NCBI RefSeq assembly: GCF_000062885.1
Contig: NC_009142.1
Location: forward strand, 2,779,584 to 2,843,583
Origin: Saccharopolyspora erythraea NRRL 2338
GTDB taxonomy: Bacteria; Actinomycetota; Actinomycetes; Mycobacteriales; Pseudonocardiaceae
Length of the DNA: 64,000 bases
Direction of reading: 5' to 3'
Under the pieces are notes generated by a model. The model saw nothing but the letters and a program-made list of their open reading frames with translations. It did not search any database and was not told the origin of the DNA. Below, piece after piece: positions 53,386 through 61,485 of the stretch (within the stretch, counting starts at the first letter, position 1; each line of letters begins with the position of its first letter). The position numbers and the translations under genes are program-made.

Positions 53386-54162
53386 TTACAGCACCAGGGT
53401 GGGCCAGATCATCAGCAGCATTCCGGCGGCGACGAGCACCCCGCCCAGCGCGTGGCTGGTCACCTCACCCCGCGGTAGAGCTTTCTCGACCGTCATGACC
53501 GCCGCGACGACTGCCATCCACACGAGGCTCATCGCCCCGAGGGCCAATTGGACGAGCATCAGCGCCCAGCAGCAGCCGAGGCAGTAGGCGCCGTGGTAGA
53601 CGCCGACCCCCAGCGCACCGGCCCGTCCGCGGAGCAGGGCTTCCCCGTGCCGGACCACGAGGAACAGCGGGGAGCGGCAGCGGGTCAGGCACCAGCGCTT
53701 CAGGGGCGTGAACTGGTACAGCCCGGCGCCAAGCAGGACGACGCCGCCCGCGCGGACCGACACTTCGGCCCCGGACATCATGATGGTGTCGAATACCCGC
53801 AGGATCGCGTAGGCGAGAACTCCGGCGGCACTCCACAACAGCAGGTAGCCCAGCGTCAGCGCGGCGAGCGTGCCCCGCCGAGGCTGCCGCGCCCGCACCA
53901 GCCGCCGCACGCCGACGGTGAACGGCGTGATGGCGGGCAGCATCATCGCGGCCATCATCACGACCCAGGTGATCAGGAAGAACGCCGCAGGCATCGATTC
54001 CATCGGCATCGGCGTGAGCAGTCCCATCGCGGGCATCGCCAACGTCGATGTAACCCACCATGACAGCGTGGCAAGGAGGAGCAGCGTCCCGGCCAACGCC
54101 AGCTCGGCCCGGGACCAGGCGCGCGGCGCCGGAATGTCCTGCGGGGGAGCATCGCTGGTCAT
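53386..54162 (-). CDS. DUF2182 membrane protein
   Basis: 258 residues with seven or so membrane segments, in particular 'FFLITWVVMMAAMMLPAITP' and 'YHGAYCLGCCWALMLVQLAL', the Met- and Cys-rich stretches typical of DUF2182 predicted metal-binding integral membrane proteins. ATG 54162 is chosen because GGAGG lies 7 bases upstream. It follows the DUF1326 gene on the same strand with a gap of 91 bases. DUF2182 and DUF1326 genes are repeatedly paired, suggesting a joint, possibly metal-related function that has not been defined. Confidence 0.88.
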   Translation of the reverse strand: MTSDAPPQDIPAPRAWSRAELALAGTLLLLATLSWWVTSTLAMPAMGLLTPMPMESMPAAFFLITWVVMMAAMMLPAITPFTVGVRRLVRARQPRRGTLAALTLGYLLLWSAAGVLAYAILRVFDTIMMSGAEVSVRAGGVVLLGAGLYQFTPLKRWCLTRCRSPLFLVVRHGEALLRGRAGALGVGVYHGAYCLGCCWALMLVQLALGAMSLVWMAVVAAVMTVEKALPRGEVTSHALGGVLVAAGMLLMIWPTLVL

Positions 54163-54253
54163 GCCGCCTCCGTGTTCCACGTATAGTCCTGTGCCGGATA
54201 GCCGAAGTCGAGCAAGGTACCCGGTCGCTCATGGGCGATCAGTCGGTGATGGT

Positions 54254-54910
54254 TCATGCCGGCTCAGGCCCCGTCCAGTCGAACGGGATGACCTTGCTGG
54301 AGTTGCCGGAGCGTTCCCACACGAACCCGAAGGCGTCGGCCCGGTCCATCGTCGCCCGTCCCAAGGTGGCCGGCGGCTGGCCCGGTCCGACTTCGGAGGC
54401 GGGCATGTTGTGCACCTGCACCCGCTCGCCCTCTGCCATCGTGGGCCCGGTGAGCGCTTCGGCCCGGGCTTCGGCGTGGTCGCCGACGCGTACGTGCCAG
54501 GTCGCGAGGTCATCGGCGATGGACGCATCGATCGGCAGTACCTCGGAAGCGACGATCTGCGCCCCGAAGATTTCCTTGTACTGCTGGGGCCATCCGCCGG
54601 CTTGGCCGGTGAAGATCTTCTGCAGCGCCCCGCGCTGCGCATCGTCGGCTCGCTCGTCGAAGAACACCGCGGCGCGGGAATCCTCGTGCTCGCCGTTGAA
54701 GCTGCCACTGAACGAGCCGAGCATCGCGACGTTGAAGCCGTCGAGTCGCGTCTGTCCGTAATACCCTTCGCCGATGTGCCAGAGCAGGACGCCGTCGCAG
54801 TATCCATGGGTCGCTGGTTGGTCGAATGAGCACGGACACGGGATCGAGCAATTGCACACGTCGAACCACGCGCCTACCAAGCGCCACTGCTGGATGTTGG
54901 CTTTGGTCAT
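54254..54910 (-). CDS. DUF1326 protein
   Basis: 218 residues, soluble. The N-terminal 'GAWFDVCNCSIPCPCSFDQ' is the Cys-rich signature of DUF1326, with four Cys in eleven residues that could bind a metal; 'WHIGEGYYG' and 'GQAGGWPQQYKEIFG' follow. Start ATG 54910 after AAAGGAGAGG. It is the first gene of the pair with DUF2182. The Cys cluster plus the Met-rich membrane partner make copper or another soft metal plausible. Confidence 0.9.
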   Translation of the reverse strand: MTKANIQQWRLVGAWFDVCNCSIPCPCSFDQPATHGYCDGVLLWHIGEGYYGQTRLDGFNVAMLGSFSGSFNGEHEDSRAAVFFDERADDAQRGALQKIFTGQAGGWPQQYKEIFGAQIVASEVLPIDASIADDLATWHVRVGDHAEARAEALTGPTMAEGERVQVHNMPASEVGPGQPPATLGRATMDRADAFGFVWERSGNSSKVIPFDWTGPEPA

Positions 54911-55147
54911 TTCGACCTCTCCTTTGGGACTGAGAGCGCAGCCGTCTGGCGCCGGGTGACGAAGGGCAGGATTTTGGCTGAGCGGCGGCCGTCGTTATCG
55001 TTACCACGCGAGCGGCTGCCACGCTGACAGGTTCAGGTAAATCTGGGCAAACGTCGTGCCCTTATGGACTAGAAGCGCGGCGGCGGCTCCCGTTCTGCTC
55101 TTATGGCACCGAGCATTGTGGAAGGCTTGTCACAAGAAAGGACGATT

Positions 55148-55900
55148 ATGAGTGTCGCTACCTCCGCTCCCGGGTTGATGAGTCCGATCCTTCGGCATAT
55201 AGATGACACCGAACGGTCTGCCGTACTGCTGTCCGGTGGGTACTTCCAGTCTCCGCCAGGCGTCGACGACTTCTCCCTCAATACCTTGGCGCTGGCCGCC
55301 CGGCTTGGCAGAGAAGTGCGGAAACTGCATCGCGGCAACAAAGCGTCCTACGACGTGATGCACAACGACCTGGGGCAGGCATGCGGCACGGATACCTGCT
55401 CGATCGGCGACAACGGCCAGGACGGCCCGGTTGATGTCCATTCGCTGCGAGAGCTCGCCGCCGCCGAGCGCATCACGTTCACGATCACCCGTGAGCGTAC
55501 GCTGCGCAATCGTGCGGCGCGAGCGATGCACAAGTGGTTGCGCGATACCGGCACCAATTCGTTGTTTCGTCAGGAGGGGGAGGAAATCGTCTATAGATCC
55601 CGCCAGTACGACAGCGTTCGCGTCGGCGTGGTCAAGGATTTCTACGTGGTTCCCCGCTGCCCGTTGATCATGAACGAGTACTACTCGCGGCACTTTGACC
55701 GGCTGCGCCGTGCTTTTCCGGACTGCCGCCGCCGGTACCTCATCGAGATCGGCTCCGCCGTCGACAAGGACAAGATGTTCAAGGGCGCGGAGATCTACCT
55801 GCGCGGCCCTCGCTCGTCCGGCGACCAGATCATCCACGTGTTCACCGACAGCCGCTGCACCGAACTCGTCGAGTTCGCGTGGACGGCACGTGACTTCTGA
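55148..55900 (+). CDS. Unknown protein paired with a cysteine desulfurase
   Basis: 250 residues from ATG 55148 (AAGGA upstream). I do not recognise the family. It is soluble and basic in the second half ('RNRAARAMHKWLRDTG', 'DRLRRAFPDCRRRYLIEIG'). It has 'GQACGTDTCSIGDNGQDG' with two Cys four residues apart, and conserved-looking 'EEIVYRSRQYDSVRVG', 'VVPRCPLIMNEYYSR' and 'GDQIIHVFTDSRC'. It ends 10 bases before the desulfurase start, so the two are one operon. A sulfur carrier, acceptor or regulatory partner is conceivable but not shown. Confidence 0.75.
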   Translation: MSVATSAPGLMSPILRHIDDTERSAVLLSGGYFQSPPGVDDFSLNTLALAARLGREVRKLHRGNKASYDVMHNDLGQACGTDTCSIGDNGQDGPVDVHSLRELAAAERITFTITRERTLRNRAARAMHKWLRDTGTNSLFRQEGEEIVYRSRQYDSVRVGVVKDFYVVPRCPLIMNEYYSRHFDRLRRAFPDCRRRYLIEIGSAVDKDKMFKGAEIYLRGPRSSGDQIIHVFTDSRCTELVEFAWTARDF

Positions 55901-55910
55901 GCGGACCACC

Positions 55911-57044
55911 ATGTCGCTGATCTATCTCGACCACCAGGCCACCACCCCGCCAGACGAAGCGGTGCTGGCGGCGATGAACGAAGCCAACACCCGGCTTTTC
56001 GCCAACCCCGCAAGCCCGCACGCCGCAGGACTTCGCGTCTTCAGCGAGGTGGAGCGCGTCCGCGACCTGATCGCTCGTTTCCTGGATGTGCGCAAGACCG
56101 AGATCTACTTCACCTCCGGCGCCACCGAGGCCAACAACCTCGCCATCAAGGGGATAGCGGCGGAACATCCTGGTGGACACGTGCTTACCAGCGCCGTCGA
56201 GCACAAGTCCGTTCTGGACACCTGCAGGTCGCTGGAGCAGGCAGGTCATCCGCTCACCGTGCTGCCGGTCGACGAGCAGGGCAGGGTTCGCCCGGAGGAC
56301 GTCGCGGCACATCTGCGGCCCGACACGATCCTGGTGTCGATCATGCTGGCGAACAACGAGATCGGCACAATCCAGCCGATCCGCGAGATCGCGCAGATCA
56401 CCAGGGAAGCAAGCGTGCCTCTGCACTGCGATGCCACGCAGGGTATGGGATATCTGCCGACGCGGGCGCCGGATCTCGGGGTGGATCTGCTGACCTTCTC
56501 CGGTCACAAGATCTACGGCCCAAAGGGCGTCGGCGTGTTGTTCGCTGCCAACGACCTGACCGACCGGTCGCCGCTGCGCCGGCTACTGCACGGAGGTGCC
56601 CAGGAACGGGGCCTGCGCGCCGGCACCCTGAACACGCCGGCGATTCTCGGCCTCGGTGCGGCGGTCGGCCTACTCGACCACCGCGCGGCGAGTCAGCTGA
56701 CGAACCTGCGTGCACGACTGCTAAATGAACTGGCGGGCGGCGGCGCCCGATTCGAGTGCAACAGCGGCACCGACGCCGGCTTTCTCCCGCACGCGGTGAA
56801 CCTGTCGTTCACCGGTGTGGACGCGCAGCAGCTCCTGCTGGACCTGACCGACGTGGCTGTCTCCTCCGGTTCGGCCTGCAACAGCAGCTCGCAGGAGCCC
56901 TCCCACGTCCTGCGTGCGATCGGCCTGTCCGACGAGCGGATCAAAAGCAGCATCCGCCTCAGCATCGGTCGCTCCACCACGGAGGCCGACATCGTGCAGG
57001 CGGCGGCGAGCCTGACCGCCGCAGTCGCGCGCTGCCGCCGTTAG
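55911..57044 (+). CDS. Cysteine desulfurase (IscS/NifS/DndA type)
   Basis: 377 residues. PLP Lys200 lies in 'FSGHKIYGPKGVG'; the active-site Cys323 in 'SSGSACNSSSQEPSHVL'. The N-terminal 'IYLDHQATTPPDEAVLAAM' and 'SGATEANNLAIKG' are standard. These enzymes take sulfur from cysteine for iron-sulfur clusters, thio-tRNA, thiolated natural products or DNA phosphorothioation. No isc, suf or dnd neighbours are visible, and the partner is the unknown protein just upstream, so a dedicated sulfur-transfer job is likely. ATG 55911 chosen; GTG 55890 would overlap the upstream stop. Confidence 0.92.
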   Translation: MSLIYLDHQATTPPDEAVLAAMNEANTRLFANPASPHAAGLRVFSEVERVRDLIARFLDVRKTEIYFTSGATEANNLAIKGIAAEHPGGHVLTSAVEHKSVLDTCRSLEQAGHPLTVLPVDEQGRVRPEDVAAHLRPDTILVSIMLANNEIGTIQPIREIAQITREASVPLHCDATQGMGYLPTRAPDLGVDLLTFSGHKIYGPKGVGVLFAANDLTDRSPLRRLLHGGAQERGLRAGTLNTPAILGLGAAVGLLDHRAASQLTNLRARLLNELAGGGARFECNSGTDAGFLPHAVNLSFTGVDAQQLLLDLTDVAVSSGSACNSSSQEPSHVLRAIGLSDERIKSSIRLSIGRSTTEADIVQAAASLTAAVARCRR

Positions 57045-57540
57045 GAGCTCTAACAGACGAACAGAGAGGAATGCCGGGGGTGGTTGCGGGTATTGGTGCG
57101 CAGATCGTGCTGGTGACGTAACCCGGACCGTCGACACGAGCGGAGCGTGACCGGCACGCCTGGGAGGGATCGTTACATGCTCCACGGTCTGCCCCGAACA
57201 GTGGCCGCGGTCGGCGGATCGACCGGCCCACGACCCCGGATGCGCGGGCACGATGCGGGCGACTGCTACAGGACCAGCAGCGGTTCCGCCTGCGTGGATC
57301 GCCACACGGCGGGACAGAGGTCGTTGTCCAGGCGGAGCACACCATGACCGGCGAATCCGCTGCGGTGGGGACGGAGGGGGAGAAGTCAGCCGGCGGGGAG
57401 GACCCGGTCAGCGCCGAAGCCCGGCGTCCTCCTGTCGTGGCTTCCAGCTACCGAGCATCGCCTCCGCCGCGAGCTACCAGCGGCGGCGGGTGGCCTGGGG
57501 AGGACACCGGTACTCGGATCGAAAACCGCCGCGTGCCTTA
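57045..57540. other. Intergenic, no recognisable gene
   Basis: About 500 bases between the desulfurase stop and the IS5. Near the start there is a short inverted pair GTTAG/CTAAC. A tiny frame at 57071 ('MPGVVAGIGAQIVLVT') has AGAGGA too close to its ATG to be trusted. Confidence 0.4.
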
Positions 57541-58451
57541 GGGGGCCTTTCAGATTGCGTGTGTGGGGAGCTTGGCGGCGAGGATCATGCAGTGGGTGAG
57601 TTGGAGGAAGCCGTCGTGGATGTCGTCGCGGGTTTCCCAGCGGATCCGTAGGCGGCGTGGTCCGTGCAGCCAGGCGATCGCGGCTTCGACCACCCACCGC
57701 AGCTTGCCGAGGCCGGAACCGTGGTCGTCACCTCGGCGAGCGATCCGGGGTGTGATGCCCCGGGCCCGCAGCTTGTCTCGGTAGACGTCGTGGTCGTAGG
57801 CCCGGTCTGCGTAGAGGCGGCGGGGTTTGCGGCGGGGCCGACCCGGCCGTCCGCGCACCGGTGGGATCGCCTCCACCAGCGGCACCAGCTGGGTCACATC
57901 GTTGCGGTTGCTGCCGGTCAGCACCACCCGCAACGGGGTTCCACAGGCATCGGTGATGACGTGGTGCTTCGAGCCCGGCCGACCACGGTCAACCGGACTC
58001 GGACCGACTTTTGGGCAACCACGTCCCCGTTTGGCCTGGATCTGGGAGGAATCCACGACCGCTCGGGAGAAGTCCAACTGATCGGCCGCTCGCAGGCGAT
58101 CCAGCAGCACCCGCTGCAACTGCTCCCATACTCCGGCCTGCTGCCACTCGGCCAACCGCCGCCAGCACGTCGACCCCGAGCCGAATCCCAACTCCTGCGG
58201 CAGAAACTCCCACTGGATGCCGGTGTAGAGCACGAACAAGATGCCCTGCAGAGTCTTGCGATCGTCGATCCGACGCCGACCCGGATACCGAAACCGACGC
58301 TCGTGCCGGGGCAGCAACGGCTCGATCAACGCCCACAACTCGTCGCTGACCTCCCACGGCCTCGGGCGAGCCATCCCACGCTCCCAACGATCGAAACGTG
58401 ATCAACTCCAGCCACCACCATGCCAGACCAAGATCATTATGCAAGAACCCC
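57541..58451 (-). mobile_element. IS5-family insertion sequence, complete
   Basis: 911 bp. Ends GGGGGCCTTTCAGATTG (left) and GGGGTTCTTGCATAATG (right, reversed) are imperfect inverted repeats. TA lies on both sides (57539-57540 and 58452-58453) as a likely target duplication. The transposase is in a single frame. Confidence 0.8.
57550..58374 (-). CDS. IS5-family transposase
   Basis: 274 residues. N-terminal 'PWEVSDELWALIEPLLP', DDE core 'SRAVVDSSQIQAKRG', 'GSKHHVITDACGTPL', 'RLYADRAYDHDVYRDKLR' and 'LRWVVEAAIAWLHGPRRLRIR', so all catalytic regions are there in one frame. Unlike the left-hand IS5 copies it needs no frameshift. Likely still able to move. Confidence 0.92.
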   Translation of the reverse strand: MARPRPWEVSDELWALIEPLLPRHERRFRYPGRRRIDDRKTLQGILFVLYTGIQWEFLPQELGFGSGSTCWRRLAEWQQAGVWEQLQRVLLDRLRAADQLDFSRAVVDSSQIQAKRGRGCPKVGPSPVDRGRPGSKHHVITDACGTPLRVVLTGSNRNDVTQLVPLVEAIPPVRGRPGRPRRKPRRLYADRAYDHDVYRDKLRARGITPRIARRGDDHGSGLGKLRWVVEAAIAWLHGPRRLRIRWETRDDIHDGFLQLTHCMILAAKLPTHAI

Positions 58452-58482
58452 TAATAGCTACACCAGCCGCAGGACCGAGTGC

Positions 58483-60462
58483 TCACAGTCTCTCGGCCAG
58501 TGTCTGGGCTTCGTGGATGGCCGCGAGCATGCTGCGCGGCGAGTACGCGTCCCCGACGAGGTGAACCTCCATGCCCCCCGCCGCTAGCGGGGCCGCCAGT
58601 TCGTCGTTGGGCTCCCGGGGCGTGGACCAGGTGAACAGGCGGACGTCCTCGACCTCGGTCGTCTCACCGGTGAAGACGTTGGCGTAGCGCACCACGTTGT
58701 CCTTGCACAGAACCGGTTCGGACGACGGCACGATCCGCACTCCCGCCTCGTACAGGCGCCGGTAGACACCGAGGAGGTTGAGGTACGGCACACCGTCGCC
58801 GAGGTGCGGCCTGGGAGTCAGGATCGTCACGTGACGATAGCGTTGCGCCAAGAGGTCCGCGACAGCATATGTGCCGCCCGTGTGATCGAAGTCGTAGAGC
58901 ACGGCGGTGCCATCCACCAGGTCACCCCCAGTGCAGTCGACTTCGTCCAGGTAATCGCGCACGCTGGTCCCTGGCTCGCTGTCGGCATCAAGACCAAGCG
59001 GTCGCACCATCCGTGACCCGGTTGCCAGCACCACCGTGTCGGGCCGCTCCGCGAGGACCCGCTCCTCGGTCGCGAACACGTCGAGCTCGATGCGGACACC
59101 GTGTTCCACGGCCTGCCGCTGCTGGTAGTCGAGCGCTTTCGCGATGTCCCGCCGACCCGGCAACTGCGATTCCAGTCTCGCTTTACCACCGAGTTGCCCT
59201 GCCAGCAGGGTCACCTCGTGTCCGCGTCCGGCCGCCGCGGCTGCCGTCCGCAGGCCGGCCACGCCGGCACCGACCACCGTGACCCGTCGCTTCGTCAACG
59301 CCGGTTTCACCTGAGGTGCCGCTTCACCTGTGGTACCGAGACGAGGGTTGGTGACGCAGGCGATCGTCCGGCCCTGGGTGACCTCGGCCCAGCAAGCGTT
59401 GCAGTAGATGCACGGCTGGACCGCGTCTTCACGCCCGGACTGGACCTTCGCGGGGAAACCGGGATCGGCCAGCAGCAGCCGTCCCAGTCCGACCAAGTCG
59501 CCGGTGCCGTCGCGCACGACGGCTTCGGCTTCGGCGGCCGACGTGATGCGCCCGAAGGCCACCACCGGCGCATCGCTTCCCGCCCGGAGCTCCCGCTGGG
59601 TCCGCAGGTACGGACCGGTCGGGTAATGCATGTCCGGTAGATGGTCGCCGAAGCTGAGCGAGGAGTTGCCCTGGCCGAACCCGACATAGTCCACTGGCGT
59701 CTCGCTGGAGACGCGCTGGAGGATGCGGGCCGACTCCGAAGGGGTGATCCCGCCGTCCACCAGCTCGTCACCCGGCATCTTCAGCCCCAGCAGGAAGTCG
59801 GGACCGCACTCCGTACGGATGCCGGCTAGCACCTCGCGGAGGAACCTGGTCCGTCCGTCCAGGTCACCGCCGTACTCGTCTTCCCTGGTGTTCGACCATG
59901 ACGAGAGGAACTGGGTGATCAGGTGTCCGTGCGCGGCGTGCACCTCGACCCCGGAGAAACCGGCTCGCCGCAGCGTGGCCGCCGAGGCGACGAACGCCTC
60001 GACGACCATGGCGATCTCGGAGATGGACATGACGTGCGGAACGGTCCAGCGGAAGGGGTCGGGCCGGCTCGAAACGCCCAGCGGGCTGGCGGCCCCCGGC
60101 GTCCAGAGCTGCTGGCGCCCCATGTGGAACAGCTGGCCGACCATCCGGCAGTCCTGCGACTCGACCGCCTCCGCGATTCGCTGGAAACCGTCGAAGTTGG
60201 CCGGGTCGAAGGCAGGGAGCCCGGTCGGTGGCGGCACCGAACTCCCGTGCACGAACAGCCCTTCGGAGACGACCAACGCCACCCCGCCGGCGGCTCGCTC
60301 CGCGTAGAAGGCGACCGTCCGGTCCGTTACCCGCCCCTGTCGCGCCAGGTTGGGAATCACCGCCGGGAACACGATGCGGTTCTTCAACCACCGAGTGCCC
60401 ACGGTGAGCGGCGAGAACAGGTGCGGGTAACGGTCCGGAGTCCGGCCTGACGGGCTTGTCAT
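58483..60462 (-). CDS. Old-yellow-enzyme/2,4-dienoyl-CoA-reductase-type iron-sulfur flavoprotein
   Basis: 659 residues. N-terminal TIM barrel binds FMN ('LFSPLTVGTRWLKNRIVF', 'EVHAAHGHLITQFLSSWSN', where the usual HGYL is HGHL). Then comes the 4Fe-4S cluster motif 'CIYCNACWAEVTQGRTIAC', and an FAD/NAD domain ('VTVVGAGVAGLRTA', 'VVLATGSRM'). This is the FadH/TMADH architecture: NAD(P)H electrons pass through FAD and the cluster to FMN, which reduces an activated C=C bond. It overlaps the thioesterase stop (TGATG) and is the last gene of the NRPS operon, so the substrate may be an unsaturated peptide-derived product. Catabolic dienoyl reduction is the alternative. Confidence 0.88.
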   Translation of the reverse strand: MTSPSGRTPDRYPHLFSPLTVGTRWLKNRIVFPAVIPNLARQGRVTDRTVAFYAERAAGGVALVVSEGLFVHGSSVPPPTGLPAFDPANFDGFQRIAEAVESQDCRMVGQLFHMGRQQLWTPGAASPLGVSSRPDPFRWTVPHVMSISEIAMVVEAFVASAATLRRAGFSGVEVHAAHGHLITQFLSSWSNTREDEYGGDLDGRTRFLREVLAGIRTECGPDFLLGLKMPGDELVDGGITPSESARILQRVSSETPVDYVGFGQGNSSLSFGDHLPDMHYPTGPYLRTQRELRAGSDAPVVAFGRITSAAEAEAVVRDGTGDLVGLGRLLLADPGFPAKVQSGREDAVQPCIYCNACWAEVTQGRTIACVTNPRLGTTGEAAPQVKPALTKRRVTVVGAGVAGLRTAAAAAGRGHEVTLLAGQLGGKARLESQLPGRRDIAKALDYQQRQAVEHGVRIELDVFATEERVLAERPDTVVLATGSRMVRPLGLDADSEPGTSVRDYLDEVDCTGGDLVDGTAVLYDFDHTGGTYAVADLLAQRYRHVTILTPRPHLGDGVPYLNLLGVYRRLYEAGVRIVPSSEPVLCKDNVVRYANVFTGETTEVEDVRLFTWSTPREPNDELAAPLAAGGMEVHLVGDAYSPRSMLAAIHEAQTLAERL

Positions 60463-61424
60463 CAGGAGGCCGGCGCGCCCGCGGCGTTCATGATGCGGGT
60501 CAGCTCGGCGCCGATCTTGCCCATGTGCGGCTCGGAGCCGTCGAACAGCGCACCGCCGTCGGCGTTGATGTGGATGGTGTTGATCTGGTCGCGGTGGATC
60601 GACCGAAGCGGCGCGGCGTACGGCGACAGCGCGCTGATCGCCGTTTCCCCGCGGTCGTCCTCTCCCACGGCGAGAATCGTGATCGAGCCGTCGAAACCGG
60701 CAGGCGGATCGTAGGTCAGCATCGCCGAGAGGTTCGACTTGTAGATACCCATTCGGTTGCGGAAGACGTCGAGGTCCATGCCGTTCAGCAGGTTCCGCTC
60801 CGACACGTACCGCACGACGAAGTCGACCTGCTCGTTCTCGTCAAGGCCGTCCAGCTCCTCCCACGGCAGGTCGATCTCGACTTCAAGCAGGCGCTCGATG
60901 ATGTAGACGTAGTCGATGATCGCGCGCTTCTGCAGCGAATTCGCGTCGACCGGCAGCTCCTTCCACGGCCGGTTGAAGTTCGGCATCAGGTGCAGCACCA
61001 GCCCGGCGCGCTCTCCCTGTTCGTGGAGCTGCCGCGCGGTCTCGTACGCGGGCAGCCCGCCCATGCAGTTCCCGGCGACGTAGTACGGCCCCTCCGGCTG
61101 GATGCGGCGCATCTCGCGAATGCCGTGCGCGGCGATCTCGGGCACCGTCCTGTAGGGCTCCTGCTCGCCGTCCATGCCTGGGGTCTGCAGCGCGTAGACG
61201 CCCCAGGACTCGGGGATGTGCGGCAGGTAGTTGTTCATGTAGCCGACGCTGCCGTCAGTGGCCGGGTAGATGAACAGGATCGGTGAGCCCTCGCGGAGTA
61301 CCTTGACGTTGGAGCCTTCCAGGTTCAGCAGCCGGTCGTTGCCGATGTTCTTGTTCTCCAGCAGCTTGCGCAGGGCAATCCGCTTCATGTCCGACAGCTG
61401 CTGAAGCCGCTCGGTCGTTTGCAA
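60462..61424 (-). CDS. Thioesterase-like alpha/beta-hydrolase with Cys nucleophile
   Basis: 320 residues from TTG 61424 (GGGAGG 8 bases upstream; ATG 61388 is an alternative). Resembles the releasing thioesterases of NRPSs: 'ILFIYPATDGSVGYMNNY', 'GPYYVAGNCMGGLPAYETA' and C-terminal 'SEPHMGKIGAELTRIM' with the likely catalytic His. The nucleophile position of the usual GxSxG is Cys120 ('GNCMG'). Cys-type thioesterases are known and favour ring closure, lactone or amide formation or acyl transfer. It starts 61 bases after the NRPS stop and overlaps the next gene. A housekeeping editing thioesterase would normally have Ser. Confidence 0.88.
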   Translation of the reverse strand: MQTTERLQQLSDMKRIALRKLLENKNIGNDRLLNLEGSNVKVLREGSPILFIYPATDGSVGYMNNYLPHIPESWGVYALQTPGMDGEQEPYRTVPEIAAHGIREMRRIQPEGPYYVAGNCMGGLPAYETARQLHEQGERAGLVLHLMPNFNRPWKELPVDANSLQKRAIIDYVYIIERLLEVEIDLPWEELDGLDENEQVDFVVRYVSERNLLNGMDLDVFRNRMGIYKSNLSAMLTYDPPAGFDGSITILAVGEDDRGETAISALSPYAAPLRSIHRDQINTIHINADGGALFDGSEPHMGKIGAELTRIMNAAGAPAS

Positions 61425-61485
61425 CTTTTGCCTCCCGATTTTTCAGCCGGGCTCGTCAGCCCGGGTTCATCCTGTTGGTCTCGAA

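Noticed and set aside
55911-57044. DNA phosphorothioation (Dnd/Ssp) system
   Set aside because: Only a cysteine desulfurase is present; no dndB-E or ssp-like genes in the window and the partner protein does not resemble any of them.
57071-57121. 16-residue frame 'MPGVVAGIGAQIVLVT' with a purine-rich leader, considered as a peptide precursor
   Set aside because: The AGAGGA element is only a base or two from the ATG, and no maturation enzyme lies nearby.
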